Shown piece after piece: positions 1-8,750 of a DNA stretch of 44,911 bases. The notes beneath the pieces were generated by a model. The model searched no databases and was not told the origin of the DNA. It saw only the letters and a list, made by a program, of their open reading frames with translations. Source of the DNA: Streptomyces luteolus (GTDB lineage Bacteria > Actinomycetota > Actinomycetes > Streptomycetales > Streptomycetaceae). Position 1 is the stretch's first letter. Each line of letters starts with the position of its first letter. The translations under genes were made by a program, and so were the position numbers. The DNA is taken from positions 1-44,911 of the forward strand of contig NZ_JASCIS010000058.1 of NCBI RefSeq assembly GCF_029968015.1, given 5' to 3'.

Positions 1-1
1 G

Positions 2-130
2 CTCCTCGGCGGCTACGGCTACACCCGGGACTACCCGGTCGAGCGCATGATGCGCGACGCCAAGATCACCCAGATCTACGAGGGCACCAACCAGGTCCAG
101 CGCATCGTCATGGCCCGCAACCTGCCGTAG
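2..130 (+). CDS. Acyl-CoA dehydrogenase, C-terminal fragment (cut by window edge)
   Basis: The last 42 codons of a gene that enters from the left. The reading frame contains GGYGYTRDYPVERMMRDAK followed by QIYEGTNQVQRIVMAR and a TAG stop. These are the conserved C-terminal motifs of the acyl-CoA dehydrogenase family, which oxidises acyl-CoA at the alpha-beta bond using FAD. The family is very clear. The substrate cannot be told from this fragment, since short-chain, branched-chain and glutaryl members share these motifs. It is followed by a (CAGAT)n tract and a zinc-ribbon protein on the same strand. Confidence 0.9.
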   Translation, partial: LLGGYGYTRDYPVERMMRDAKITQIYEGTNQVQRIVMARNLP

Positions 131-155
131 CCGTGCGGCAGTTGCTCGATCAGAC

Positions 156-183
156 CAGATCAGATCAGATCAGATCAGATCAG
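156..183. repeat. (CAGAT)5 pentanucleotide tandem repeat
   Basis: Five perfect CAGAT units followed by CAG, lying between the acyl-CoA dehydrogenase stop and the next ribosome binding site. A pentamer array is AT-rich against its surroundings and is a likely replication-slippage site. Its position just upstream of the start of the next gene means copy number changes would alter leader length only. Confidence 0.9.
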
Positions 184-207
184 TAGGAGAGAAAGGGCGG
201 CATCGCC

Positions 208-591
208 ATGCGCGTATCAACTGGCCTGAAAGGCGTGGAAGCTGAACCGTCGCCTCCGTTGGAGGAGCTTCGGTTCCAACGCTGTACCTGGTGCTCCACC
301 GTGACCTTCCGGGCCCGCCTGCTCTGCCCCGTCTGCTCTTCCACCGATCTGCGGTGGGAGCGGGGCCCGGCGGCCGGGAAGGTCTGCGGCGTCATGCAGT
401 TGGGCAGAAAAGGCCATGGGCCCCGGACGGTCATGGTGGTGGAGTTGGGCAGTGGGGTCAGGGTGCGCTGCGAGGTGGAAGACGCGCCGATCGGCCTCAT
501 CGCGTACGGGGCGCGAGTGACGGCCGTCGAGGCGGCACCGAACGGCGTCCCGGTGTTCCGCCTGGACCCGGTCAGGGACGAACGCTGGTGA
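208..591 (+). CDS. Zn-ribbon domain-containing OB-fold protein (DUF35 type)
   Basis: A 127-residue protein. Residues about 28-45 hold a zinc ribbon with two CxxC pairs (CTWC and CPVC). The rest reads as a small beta-barrel (TVMVVELGSGVRVRCEVEDA and GARVTAVEAAPNGVPVFRL), the OB-fold of the DUF35 family. Members commonly partner thiolases or acyl-CoA hydratases and help bind CoA thioesters, which fits the acyl-CoA dehydrogenase just upstream. The ATG at 208 is preceded by purine-rich AGGAGAGAAAGGG. No partner thiolase lies next to it; the nearest is at 38.8 kb. The family is likely and the exact role unknown. Confidence 0.75.
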   Translation: MRVSTGLKGVEAEPSPPLEELRFQRCTWCSTVTFRARLLCPVCSSTDLRWERGPAAGKVCGVMQLGRKGHGPRTVMVVELGSGVRVRCEVEDAPIGLIAYGARVTAVEAAPNGVPVFRLDPVRDERW

Positions 592-657
592 ACCCAGGAT
601 TCCTAGTCGAGTTGGAGGCAGGCCGATGACGGCAAGAACAGTGAACGGAGAGCCCTT

Positions 658-2190
658 GTGATCGTCGGAGTCCTCAAGGAAGCGCGGGCCGGTGAGAGTC
701 GGGTCGCGGCCACGCCCGGCACGGTCGAGCAGATCCGCAAGCTGGGGTACGAGGTCGTCGTCGACTCGGGCGCGGGCCTCGCGTCGAGCTTCGCCGACAG
801 CGCGTACGAGGCCGCGGGCGCGAGCATCGGCGAGGCGGCCGTGGCGGACGTGGTGCTCGGTGTGAACGCCCCGAGCGCTGTTCAGCTGGACGCGGTACGC
901 GCGGAGGCGACGGTGATCGCCCTGTTCTCGGCCGCTTTCGACCCGGAAATGGTCGAGGAGTTGGCACGTCGTCCGTTCACGGCGCTGTCGATGGACGCGG
1001 TGCCGCGGATCAGCCGGGCGCAGTCGATGGATGTGCTGTCGTCGATGGCGAACATCGCCGGTTACCGGGCGGTGGTGGAGGCGGCGCACGACTTCGGCCG
1101 GTTCTTCACCGGGCAGGTGACGGCGGCGGGCAAGGTGCCTCCGGCGAAGGTCCTGGTCGCGGGTGCGGGTGTCGCCGGTCTCGCCGCGATCGGCGCCTCG
1201 GGCTCGCTCGGCGCGGTGGTGCGGGCGACGGACCCGCGGCCCGAAGTGGCCGAGCAGGTGCGGTCGTTGGGCGGCGAGTACCTGTCGATCGAGTCGCAGG
1301 AGGCCGAGGTCTCGGCGACGGGCTACGCCAAGGAGATGGGGGACGACTACAAGGCGCGCGAGGTCGAGCTGTATGCCGCGCAGTGCCGTGAGGTCGACAT
1401 CGTCATCACGACCGCGCTGATCCCGGGCCGCCCCGCGCCGAAGTTGATCACCGCGGAGATGGTGGCGAGCATGAGGCCGGGTTCCGTGATCGTCGACATG
1501 GCGGCCGCCAACGGCGGCAACGTCGAGGGCACCGTGAAGGGCGAGAAGGCCGTCACGGAGAACGGTGTGACGATCATCGGCTACACCGACCTGGCCGGCC
1601 GACTTCCCGCGCAGGCCTCGCAGTTGTACGGCACGAACCTGGTCAACCTGCTCAAGCTGATGACGCCGGACCAGGACGCGCAGCTGGTCCTCGACTGGGA
1701 CGACCCGGTCCAGCGCTCCATCACCGTCGTACGCCAGGGTGAGTTGGCGTGGCCGGCGCCGCCGGTGCAGGTCTCGGCGGCCCCGGCGCCGGAGGCTTCG
1801 GCGCAGCCCGTACAGGAGAAGCGGCCGGAGAAGGCGCCGATGACGGCGAAGCAGCGGTTCGGCGGGGTGGCCTTCGGGGCGCTCGCGCTGTTCCTCGCGG
1901 CCGCGTTCGCGCCGCCGGCGCTGCTGCCCCGCGTCACCGTCTTCGTGCTCGCGATCGTGATCGGCTACTACGTGATCGGGCATGTGCACCATGCGCTGCA
2001 CACACCGCTGATGTCGGTGACGAACGCGATCTCCGGGATCATCGTGGTCGGCGCGATGCTGCAGATCGGGCACTCGTCGAGCACCGCCGTCATGGTGCTG
2101 TCGTTCGTGGCGATCCTTCTGGCCACCATCAACGTCGTCGGCGGCTTCGCGGTGACGCGTCGCATGCTCGGCATGTTCAGCAGGAGTTGA
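658..2190 (+). CDS. pntA: NAD(P)+ transhydrogenase subunit alpha
   Basis: Subunit alpha of the membrane proton-translocating transhydrogenase, which transfers hydride between NADH and NADP+ at the cost of the proton gradient and supplies NADPH. The 510 residues match the full-length E. coli-type PntA, unlike actinobacterial relatives in which it is split in two. Residues 1-380 are the NAD-binding domain I (MIVGVLKEARAGESRVAATP start, GAGVAGLAAI Rossmann loop near 175). An Ala/Pro linker follows, then membrane helices from about 400 to 500 ending in VVGGFAVTRRML. The GTG start at 658 has GGAG seven bases upstream. pntB starts one base after this stop, so the two are translationally coupled. 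Confidence 0.96.
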   Translation: MIVGVLKEARAGESRVAATPGTVEQIRKLGYEVVVDSGAGLASSFADSAYEAAGASIGEAAVADVVLGVNAPSAVQLDAVRAEATVIALFSAAFDPEMVEELARRPFTALSMDAVPRISRAQSMDVLSSMANIAGYRAVVEAAHDFGRFFTGQVTAAGKVPPAKVLVAGAGVAGLAAIGASGSLGAVVRATDPRPEVAEQVRSLGGEYLSIESQEAEVSATGYAKEMGDDYKAREVELYAAQCREVDIVITTALIPGRPAPKLITAEMVASMRPGSVIVDMAAANGGNVEGTVKGEKAVTENGVTIIGYTDLAGRLPAQASQLYGTNLVNLLKLMTPDQDAQLVLDWDDPVQRSITVVRQGELAWPAPPVQVSAAPAPEASAQPVQEKRPEKAPMTAKQRFGGVAFGALALFLAAAFAPPALLPRVTVFVLAIVIGYYVIGHVHHALHTPLMSVTNAISGIIVVGAMLQIGHSSSTAVMVLSFVAILLATINVVGGFAVTRRMLGMFSRS

Positions 2191-2191
2191 G

Positions 2192-3661
2192 ATGACCGCG
2201 ACCATCGCCGCTCAGGCGGCCTACCTCATTGCCGCGTTGCTGTTCATCCTTGCGCTCGCGGGTCTTTCGAAGCATGAGTCGGCGCGCCTTGGCAATGCGT
2301 TCGGCATGCTCGGCATGGGGGTCGCGCTGGTCGCGACGCTCGTGCTCGCGGCGGCCGGCGACCTCAGCGCCGCCGGGGTCGGGCTGCTTGCCGTCGCGAT
2401 GCTGATCGGGGCAGCGATAGGCCTGCAACGGGCCCGCCGGGTCGAGATGACCGGGATGCCCGAACTCATCGCGCTGCTGCATTCGTTCGTCGGCCTCGCC
2501 GCCGTCCTCGTCGGCTGGAACGGCTTCCTGGCCGTCGAGAACCACCCGGGCGGCTCCGAGGCCAAGTCCCTTGACGCGCTCGGCACGCTCGGCATCCACC
2601 ATGCCGAGGTGTTCATCGGGGTGTTCATCGGAGCGGTGACGTTCACCGGCTCCATCGTGGCGAACCTGAAGCTCGCCGCGAAGATCAACTCGAAGCCGTT
2701 GACGCTGCCCGGGAAGAACGCTCTGAACGTCGGCGCGCTCGTGCTGTTCGTCGCGCTGACGGTGTGGTTCGTGATCGCGCCGTCGCTGGGGCTGCTGATC
2801 GCGGTGACCGTGCTGGCGCTGGCGCTCGGCTGGCATCTGGTGGCGTCGATCGGCGGCGGTGACATGCCGGTCGTGGTGTCGATGCTCAACAGCTACTCGG
2901 GGTGGGCCGCGGCGGCTTCCGGCTTCCTCCTGGAGAACGACCTGCTGATCGTCACCGGCGCCCTGGTCGGCTCCTCGGGTGCGTACCTCTCGTACATCAT
3001 GTGCAAGGCCATGAACCGCTCGTTCCTGTCCGTGATCGCGGGTGGCTTCGGCATCGAGGCGCCAGCGGGCTCGGATGTGGACTACGGCGAGCACACGGAG
3101 GTCACCGCCGCAGGTGTCGCCGAACTCCTCGCGTCGGCGCGGTCGGTGATCATCACCCCCGGGTACGGCATGGCGGTGGCGCAGGCGCAGTTCCCGGTCG
3201 CGGAGTTGACGTCGAAGCTGCGGGCGACGGGCGTGGACGTGCGGTTCGGCATCCACCCGGTCGCGGGTCGGCTGCCGGGTCACATGAACGTGCTGCTTGC
3301 CGAGGTGAAGGTGCCGTACGACATCGTCCTGGAGATGGACGAGATCAACGACGACTTCGCCGAGACGGACGTCGTGCTCGTGATCGGCGCCAACGACACG
3401 GTGAATCCGGCCGCGGCGGAGGACCCGGGCAGCCCGATCGCCGGTATGCCGGTGCTCAGTGTGTGGAACGCGGACAAGGTCATCGTGTTCAAGCGGTCGA
3501 TGGCCTCCGGATACGCGGGAGTTCAGAACCCGCTGTTCTTCCGGGAGAACACCTCGATGCTGTTCGGCGACGCGAAGGACCGCGTCGAGGACATCGTGGG
3601 CGCGCTGGGGGCGCAGGGCCGACTCGCGGGCACCGGCGCTTCGGCAAGGGCGTCTGTGTGA
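2192..3661 (+). CDS. pntB: NAD(P)+ transhydrogenase subunit beta
   Basis: Subunit beta of the proton-pumping transhydrogenase, 489 residues. The N-terminal half has about eight hydrophobic helices forming the proton channel. The C-terminal domain III binds NADP(H), seen in [35 protein letters not shown]-like sequence (here EVKV), [15 protein letters not shown] and [10 protein letters not shown]. The ATG lies one base after the pntA stop with an AGGAG inside the end of pntA, so the pair forms one operon. The gene ends 45 bases before the convergent phosphatase gene, with a small hairpin between them. Confidence 0.96.
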   Translation: [489 protein letters not shown]

Positions 3662-3679
3662 CCAGCGGCGACGGGCGGT

Positions 3680-3697
3680 ACGGAACGTGGCTTCCGT
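3680..3697. terminator. Short hairpin between convergent pntB and phosphatase genes
   Basis: ACGGAA-cgtggc-TTCCGT, a perfect 6-bp stem with a 6-base loop in the 45-base gap between two convergent genes. There is no U tract, as usual in Streptomyces. It is a reasonable but weak candidate for a bidirectional terminator. Confidence 0.45.
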
Positions 3698-3706
3698 CTG
3701 CTGTTC

Positions 3707-6172
3707 TCAGCGCGTGGCAGGAAGGGCCTGCTCGGTCCAGATGGTTTTGCCGGAGCGGGTGTAGCGCGTTCCCCACCTCTGGACGAGTTGCGCGACGATG
3801 AACAGGCCGCGCCCGCCTTCGTCTTCTTCGCCGCTGTGGCGCAGGTGCGGTGAGGTGTGGCCCCTGTCCGCGACCTCGCACAGGAGGGTGCGGTCCCGGA
3901 TGAGGCGTACTTGGATCGGCCCTTCCGCGTACCTGACCGCGTTGGTCACCAGCTCGCTGACGACGAGTTCGGTCGCGAAGGACAGCTCTTCGAGGCCCCA
4001 CTGGTGCAGCTGTCGGGTGGCCAGGTCCCGGGCGTGGCCCGCGGCGACCAGTTCCGCGGGCAGTTCCCATTCGGTGACCTGCGACGTGTCGAGTTCGCGG
4101 GTGCGGACGAGCAGCAGGGCGGTGTCGTCGGCGGTCGAGCCGTCCGGCAGCAGTTCCGCCACGGCCCGGTCGCACAGTACTTCGAGCGACGCGTTCCGGT
4201 CGCTGAGTACCTGTCCCAGGATTTCGAGCCCGTGATCGATGTCGCGGTCGCGGGCCTCGACGAGGCCGTCGGTGAAGAGAGCAAGGAGGCTGCCCACCGG
4301 CAGCTCGATCTCCATCGACTCGAACGGCAGGCCTCCGATTCCCAGGGGAGGTCCCGCGGGGAGGAGCGGGAAGGACAGCCGTCCGTCCGGCTCGACGACC
4401 GCGGGCGGCAGGTGCCCGGCCCTGGCCATGACGCAGCGCCTTGAGACCGGGTCGTAGACCGCGTACAGACAGGTCGCGCCGGTGGTCACATCGGCGTCGG
4501 TGCCGTGGGGCATGCCCAGCTCGCCCCACTGCTCCTCCACCGACTGCGCCACCAGATCGTCGAGCCGGGACAGCAGCTCGACGGGATCCAGGTCCATCTG
4601 GGCGAACGCGCGTACCGTCGTACGCAGCCGTCCCATGGTGGCGGCCGCCTGCAGACCGTGGCCGACCACGTCCCCGACCACGAGTCCGACCCGGGTTCCG
4701 GACAGCGGGATGACGTCGAACCAGTCACCGCCGACGCCTGTCATGTCGTCCGAGGGCAGGTAGCGGTAGGCCAGGTCGACCGCTGACTGCTCGGGCACGT
4801 GCTGCGGCAGCAACTGGCGCTGGAGGGCCAGGGACGCGGTGCGCTCGCGGGTGAAGCGGCGGGCGTTGTCGATGGACACAGCGGTACGGGCGACCAGCTC
4901 GTCGGCCAGCGCCACCTCGCCGCTGTCGAAGGTGGCCGAACCGGTGCCGCGCAGGAACGTGACGAGTCCGAGCGTGCTGTTCCCGGCCCGCAGCGGCACG
5001 ACCAGGGCCGTGTCGTCGAGCACGAGACCGCCCGAGGAGAGGCTGCGATATTGCGGCGAGCCCGCCGGATACTCCACGGGTGAGTCGCTCACGGCGTTCA
5101 CCGGGGGAGGGGGCGGAGACTGCTGTCCCGGCCGTCCGGCGCGCGGGGGAGGGGGCGGAGGCTGCTGCCCCGGCCGTCCGGCGCGCGTCTCCCGGTCGGC
5201 TTCCTCGGCCGAGCAGCGGGCGACCCGCACCAGGGACATCGCCGCCGGGCCGCCGGCGCTCGGCACCTCGCCTTCCAGGACCGCCCGCGCGAGGTCGACC
5301 GTGACCGTTTCGGCGAACTCCGGCACCGCCACCTCGGTGATCTTCTCGGCGGTGACCGTCACATCGAGGGCGGTTCCGATGCCGCGGCCCGCCTCGACGA
5401 GCAGGGCAAGCCGCTGCTGAGCCTTGTAGCGATCGGAGATGTCGAACGCGTCCTCGCACACTCCGAGTACGTGCCCGTCGGCGTCCTGGAGCCGGTAGTA
5501 GGCGCAGGACCAGACGTGCTCCGTTTCCGGGTCGCTGGGCGGCCGTCCCTGGAAGTGCAGGTCCAGATAGGGTTCTCCGGTATCCAGTACGTGATGCATG
5601 ACCGCGTCGAGAGTGGGCGGATGCCCTGTGGTCACGAATCTCCCATCGGCGTACAGCTGATCGGCCCGAGTGCCGCGGAACTCGGCGAACGGCCGTCCGA
5701 TCTCGCGTTCGTACATCGCGTTGCACCAGGTCAGGCGCAGTTCGGTGTCGTAGATGGCCAGGCCGAGGGGTGACTGGGTGGCCAGTCCGTGCAGGAGCGC
5801 GAGACGGGATTCCCACAGCCGGAGATCCTGCAGCTCCGTCGCGACGAGGACGCGCGCAGCCGTACCGGCGCCCGGCAGGGGGCACATCGCGGTGGCGACG
5901 ATCAGCTCACGCCCGTCCCTGTGCCGGGCGGTACGGATCGCGTTTCCCTGGAACGGGGGAGGGAGCGGGGGAACGGAGGGCGTCGGTCCGGGTGCCAGGA
6001 AGGCGGCCAGGGACCGGCCGACGATCTCCTGAGGCTTGTAGGCGAGGAGCCGCTCCGCCGCGGGGCTCCAGCCGATGACCGTGTCCTGGGCGTCGACGAC
6101 CACCGTGGCGGCCCTGGTGACGTCGAGCGGACCACGAAAGTCAGCGCCTTGCTCCGCGTTCGATGCTGTCAT
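3707..6172 (-). CDS. PAS-PAS-GAF-PP2C (SpoIIE) phosphatase with C-terminal HATPase
   Basis: An 821-residue cytosolic regulator. In order it shows PAS domain 1 (about 15-120, VVDAQDTVIGWSPAAERLL), PAS domain 2 (125-250), a GAF region (255-450), a SpoIIE/PP2C phosphatase (about 470-690, GVGGDWFDVIPL and VGDVVGHGLQAA carry the metal-binding Asp residues) and an RsbW-like HATPase (700-815, ELVTNAVRYAEG N-box, GGRGLFIVAQL). The family dephosphorylates anti-anti-sigma factors, and the kinase domain may phosphorylate or bind a partner, linking a sensed signal to an alternative sigma factor. No sigma or STAS gene is adjacent, so it is an orphan. The GAF region is interrupted by a duplicated proline-rich insert. 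Confidence 0.93.
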   Translation of the reverse strand: MTASNAEQGADFRGPLDVTRAATVVVDAQDTVIGWSPAAERLLAYKPQEIVGRSLAAFLAPGPTPSVPPLPPPFQGNAIRTARHRDGRELIVATAMCPLPGAGTAARVLVATELQDLRLWESRLALLHGLATQSPLGLAIYDTELRLTWCNAMYEREIGRPFAEFRGTRADQLYADGRFVTTGHPPTLDAVMHHVLDTGEPYLDLHFQGRPPSDPETEHVWSCAYYRLQDADGHVLGVCEDAFDISDRYKAQQRLALLVEAGRGIGTALDVTVTAEKITEVAVPEFAETVTVDLARAVLEGEVPSAGGPAAMSLVRVARCSAEEADRETRAGRPGQQPPPPPPRAGRPGQQSPPPPPVNAVSDSPVEYPAGSPQYRSLSSGGLVLDDTALVVPLRAGNSTLGLVTFLRGTGSATFDSGEVALADELVARTAVSIDNARRFTRERTASLALQRQLLPQHVPEQSAVDLAYRYLPSDDMTGVGGDWFDVIPLSGTRVGLVVGDVVGHGLQAAATMGRLRTTVRAFAQMDLDPVELLSRLDDLVAQSVEEQWGELGMPHGTDADVTTGATCLYAVYDPVSRRCVMARAGHLPPAVVEPDGRLSFPLLPAGPPLGIGGLPFESMEIELPVGSLLALFTDGLVEARDRDIDHGLEILGQVLSDRNASLEVLCDRAVAELLPDGSTADDTALLLVRTRELDTSQVTEWELPAELVAAGHARDLATRQLHQWGLEELSFATELVVSELVTNAVRYAEGPIQVRLIRDRTLLCEVADRGHTSPHLRHSGEEDEGGRGLFIVAQLVQRWGTRYTRSGKTIWTEQALPATR
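5103..5186. repeat. 42-bp tandem duplication inside the phosphatase gene
   Basis: Two adjacent 42-bp units (5103-5144 and 5145-5186) differ at only two positions. On the coding strand each encodes a 14-residue module, AGRPGQQ plus a run of prolines, so the frame is kept. The duplication makes a flexible Pro-rich loop within the GAF region. The near identity suggests a recent event. Confidence 0.9.
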
Positions 6173-6309
6173 GGCGCCACATCAGCCCCGTTCATCCCCT
6201 ACAGAATCAGCCGTCCCCGGGACAGGCACAACCGTGGTACGCCCACTCGACCGGCGGGAGCGACAGCACCGCATGCATGAACAGGGCGCTGCCTGCCTAC
6301 TCGGAAGGC

Positions 6310-8121
6310 ATGACTCGGTCCAACGACGAGGTCGCGGAGCTGCTCAGGGAGTACGCGGACCTGATCTCGATCACCGGCGGAGAGGCTTACAAGGCGCGCG
6401 TCTACGAGAAGGCCGCCCGCTCGATCGGCGGCTACCACGCCGACGTGTCCACCCTCGACGTCAAGGGCCTGCGGGAGATCCCCAACGTCGGCAAGTCGAT
6501 CGCCGAGAAGATCGTCGAGTACTTCCGCAGCGGCAGCGTGCCCGCGGTCGAGGCGCTGCGGGCGAAGATCCCCGCCGGTGTCCGGCGACTGACCGCCATC
6601 CCCACGCTCGGCCCGACGAAGGCCTGCGTCCTGTACGAGGAGCTGGGCATCTCGTCCGTCGAGGAACTGGCCGACGCCATCCACGAGGAACGGCTGCGGG
6701 ACCTGAAGGGGTTCGGGCCGAAGACGGAGGAGAACATCCTCCACGGCATCGAACTCCTCCAGGCCTCCGAGGAGCGGGTCCTGCTCGACACCGCCATGGA
6801 CCTCGCCGACGACATCGTCACCGAGCTGTCCGGGGTGACCGGCTGTCTCCGCTGCACCCACGCGGGTTCGCTGCGCCGCTTCCGCGAGACGATCGGCGAC
6901 ATCGACGTCCTCGCCGCGGCCGGCACCTCCGCGCCGCTGATGCGGGCGTTCACCGAGCTGCCGTACGTCTCGGAGGTCATCGTGCACGGCGGTAAGAAGA
7001 CGTCCATCCGTACCACCAGGGGCCTGTCCGCCGACCTGCGCGTCGTACCGCCGGACTCCTGGGGAGCGGCACTGCAGTACTTCACCGGCTCCAAGGCGCA
7101 CAACATCCGCACCCGGGAACTGGCCGTCCACCAGAAGCTCAAGCTCTCCGAGTACGGACTGTTCGACACCGAGACCGAGGAGAAGATCGTCTCCGAGACC
7201 GAGGAGGAGGTATACGCGCGGCTCGGCCTGCCGTGGATCCCGCCCACACTGCGCGAGGACCGCGGTGAGATCGAGGCCGGGCTCCACGACGAACTGCCCG
7301 ACCTGGTCGAGGAGGAGGACATCCGCGGCGACCTGCACACGCACACCGACCTCACCGACGGTCTCGCCCCACTGGAGGAGATGGTCGCCGCGGCCGCGGA
7401 ACGCGGCTACGCCTACTACGCGATCACCGATCACGGCCCGGACCTCGCCATGCAGCGGATGACGGACGAGCGGATGCTGGCCCAGCGCGACCGTGTACGG
7501 GAACTCGACGGAGCCCTCGGCGGCAAGGGCGGCAAGGACGGAAAGGGCGGCAAGGGCGGAAAGGGCGGCAGGGGCGGCAAGGTCGGCACGGGCATGCGGC
7601 TGCTGCACGGCGTGGAGCTGAACATCGACACCCACGGCGAGGTGGACTGGCCGGAGGAGTTCCTGGCCGGGTTCGACTTGTGCGTGGCCTCGGTGCACTC
7701 GCACTTCAACCAGGGGCGTGAGGCGCTGACCAGGCGGATCGTACGGGCCTGCGAGAATCCGTACGTCAACATCATCGGCCACCCCACCACCCGCATCATC
7801 GGCAAGCGGCCGCCCGTCGACGCCGACCTCGACGAGATCTTCGCCGCGTGTGCGCGCACCGGCACCGCCCTGGAGATCAACGGCCATCCCGCCCGGCTCG
7901 ATCTGCGCGACGAGGACATCCTGCGGGCCCGGCGGCACGGAGTGAAGTTCGCCATCGACAGCGACGCTCATTCCGTCCTCCACCTGGCCAACATGCGCTA
8001 CGGCGTGGGGATGGCGCAGCGCGGCTGGCTCACCAAGGACGACGTGATCAACACCTGGCCGCGGACCCGCCTGCAGGGCTTCTTGCGCAAGGGAAGAAGC
8101 AGTCGGAAGTCCCGCGGTTGA
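6310..8121 (+). CDS. polX: DNA polymerase/3'-5' exonuclease, family X with PHP domain
   Basis: A repair polymerase of about 603 residues. The N-terminal part has helix-hairpin-helix repeats (EIPNVGKSIAEKIVEYF, IPTLGPTKACVLYEELG, LKGFGPKTEENIL). The polymerase palm has GSLRRFRETIGDIDVL with the DxD metal ligands, and a third Asp in SADLRVV. The C-terminal PHP nuclease has DLHTHTDLTDG, ITDHGPD, VHSHFN, GHPTTR and DSDAHS. The frame is open from 6163. I chose ATG 6310 because family members begin close to the SNDEVAELL motif; ATG 6277 is the alternative, and neither has an ideal ribosome site. The PHP domain carries an unusual Gly/Lys tract at residues 404-424. It is transcribed divergently from the phosphatase gene. 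Confidence 0.9.
   Translation: MTRSNDEVAELLREYADLISITGGEAYKARVYEKAARSIGGYHADVSTLDVKGLREIPNVGKSIAEKIVEYFRSGSVPAVEALRAKIPAGVRRLTAIPTLGPTKACVLYEELGISSVEELADAIHEERLRDLKGFGPKTEENILHGIELLQASEERVLLDTAMDLADDIVTELSGVTGCLRCTHAGSLRRFRETIGDIDVLAAAGTSAPLMRAFTELPYVSEVIVHGGKKTSIRTTRGLSADLRVVPPDSWGAALQYFTGSKAHNIRTRELAVHQKLKLSEYGLFDTETEEKIVSETEEEVYARLGLPWIPPTLREDRGEIEAGLHDELPDLVEEEDIRGDLHTHTDLTDGLAPLEEMVAAAAERGYAYYAITDHGPDLAMQRMTDERMLAQRDRVRELDGALGGKGGKDGKGGKGGKGGRGGKVGTGMRLLHGVELNIDTHGEVDWPEEFLAGFDLCVASVHSHFNQGREALTRRIVRACENPYVNIIGHPTTRIIGKRPPVDADLDEIFAACARTGTALEINGHPARLDLRDEDILRARRHGVKFAIDSDAHSVLHLANMRYGVGMAQRGWLTKDDVINTWPRTRLQGFLRKGRSSRKSRG
7519..7581 (+). repeat. GGC-GGC-AAG codon repeat tract in polX
   Basis: A run of near-repeated 9-bp units encodes seven glycine-glycine-basic or related triplets (residues about 404-424). 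It lies in the loop between the DHGPD and ELNIDTHGE motifs of the PHP domain, so it expands a surface loop and leaves the metal-binding motifs intact. Confidence 0.85.
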
Positions 8122-8184
8122 CCGAGCACTTCTGATGCGCACCGATGCACCTGATCCAACGAGCGGTTTCCCCGGGAGGCAACA

Positions 8185-8643
8185 GTGTCGGAATTCGATG
8201 AATCGATGAAGCACGCGATCGAGCAGGCGCGCCTGGGTGCTGCCGAGGGTGGAATTCCGATCGGTGCCGCACTCGTTTCCGGTGACGAGTTGCTGGCCGT
8301 GGGACGCAATCGTCGCGTCCAGCGAGCGAGCCCGACCCTGCATGCCGAAATCGACTGCTTGGAAAGGGCAGGGAGGCAGCCTGCCTCCGTTTATCGGCAG
8401 GCGACCCTCTTCACCACCCTGTCACCGTGTTACCTCTGCACGGGAGCGGTACTGCTCTACGGGATTCCCCGCGTCGTCATCGGCGAGAATCGCACGTACT
8501 CGACCAGCGAAGACTTGTTGCGCAGCCATGGCGTGGAGGTCGTAGTCCTCGATCTCGACGAGTGTGCCGAGCTGATGCGGGAATTCATCGCCGCCCGGCC
8601 TCAGCTGTGGCACGAGGACATCGGGAACGACTATCAGGGCTGA
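8185..8643 (+). CDS. Cytosine deaminase, yeast Fcy1 type (CDA fold)
   Basis: A 152-residue zinc deaminase. It has HAE (His53, Glu55) and PCYLC (Cys82, Cys85) as zinc ligands and catalytic acid. Surrounding sequence (GGIPIGAALV, TLHAEIDCLERAGR, TTLSPCYLCTGAVLLYGIPR, VVIGEN, EVVVLD, RPQLWHEDIG) follows the yeast cytosine deaminase Fcy1 closely, including the C-terminal WxEDIG tail that caps its active site. The expected reaction is cytosine to uracil in pyrimidine salvage. The GTG start at 8185 follows GGGAGG. Adjacent genes give no pathway context. General nucleoside deaminase is the cautious alternative. Confidence 0.82.
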   Translation: MSEFDESMKHAIEQARLGAAEGGIPIGAALVSGDELLAVGRNRRVQRASPTLHAEIDCLERAGRQPASVYRQATLFTTLSPCYLCTGAVLLYGIPRVVIGENRTYSTSEDLLRSHGVEVVVLDLDECAELMREFIAARPQLWHEDIGNDYQG

Positions 8644-8649
8644 TTCCGC

Positions 8650-8675
8650 CGCCTGAATCCGACGCCTGATTCCGG
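8650..8675. repeat. 13-bp imperfect tandem repeat after the deaminase gene
   Basis: CGCCTGAATCCGA is followed directly by CGCCTGATTCCGG (11 of 13 identical), and a partial third copy (CTGATTCCG) overlaps the deaminase stop at 8640-8648. No hairpin is formed. Probably slippage. Confidence 0.6.
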
Positions 8676-8750
8676 CGAGCGACCAGGTCCCGGCCCGTGA
8701 GGGGGACACCGGCCTCCGCGGGCCACCGGCGCGGTCGGCCAGGGGCTGCC

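Noticed and set aside
156..183. (CAGAT)5 as a CRISPR-like or attachment repeat
   Set aside because: Units are 5 bp with no spacers, and there is no integrase or cas gene; a simple slippage array explains it.
217..2205. Open 662-codon minus-strand frame opposite the DUF35 and pntA genes
   Set aside because: It is rich in Arg, His and Asp with no domain, and is a typical GC-bias shadow of pntA, which has full family motifs.
5096..5186. GGGGGAGGGGG tracts as a possible G-quadruplex regulatory element
   Set aside because: They lie inside coding sequence and are fully explained by the duplicated polyproline codons on the minus strand. A structure on the non-template strand is possible but not supported by position.
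6199..8343. Long minus-strand frame (714 codons) opposite polX
   Set aside because: No recognisable motif. It mirrors the polX and deaminase coding strands and has no ribosome site.
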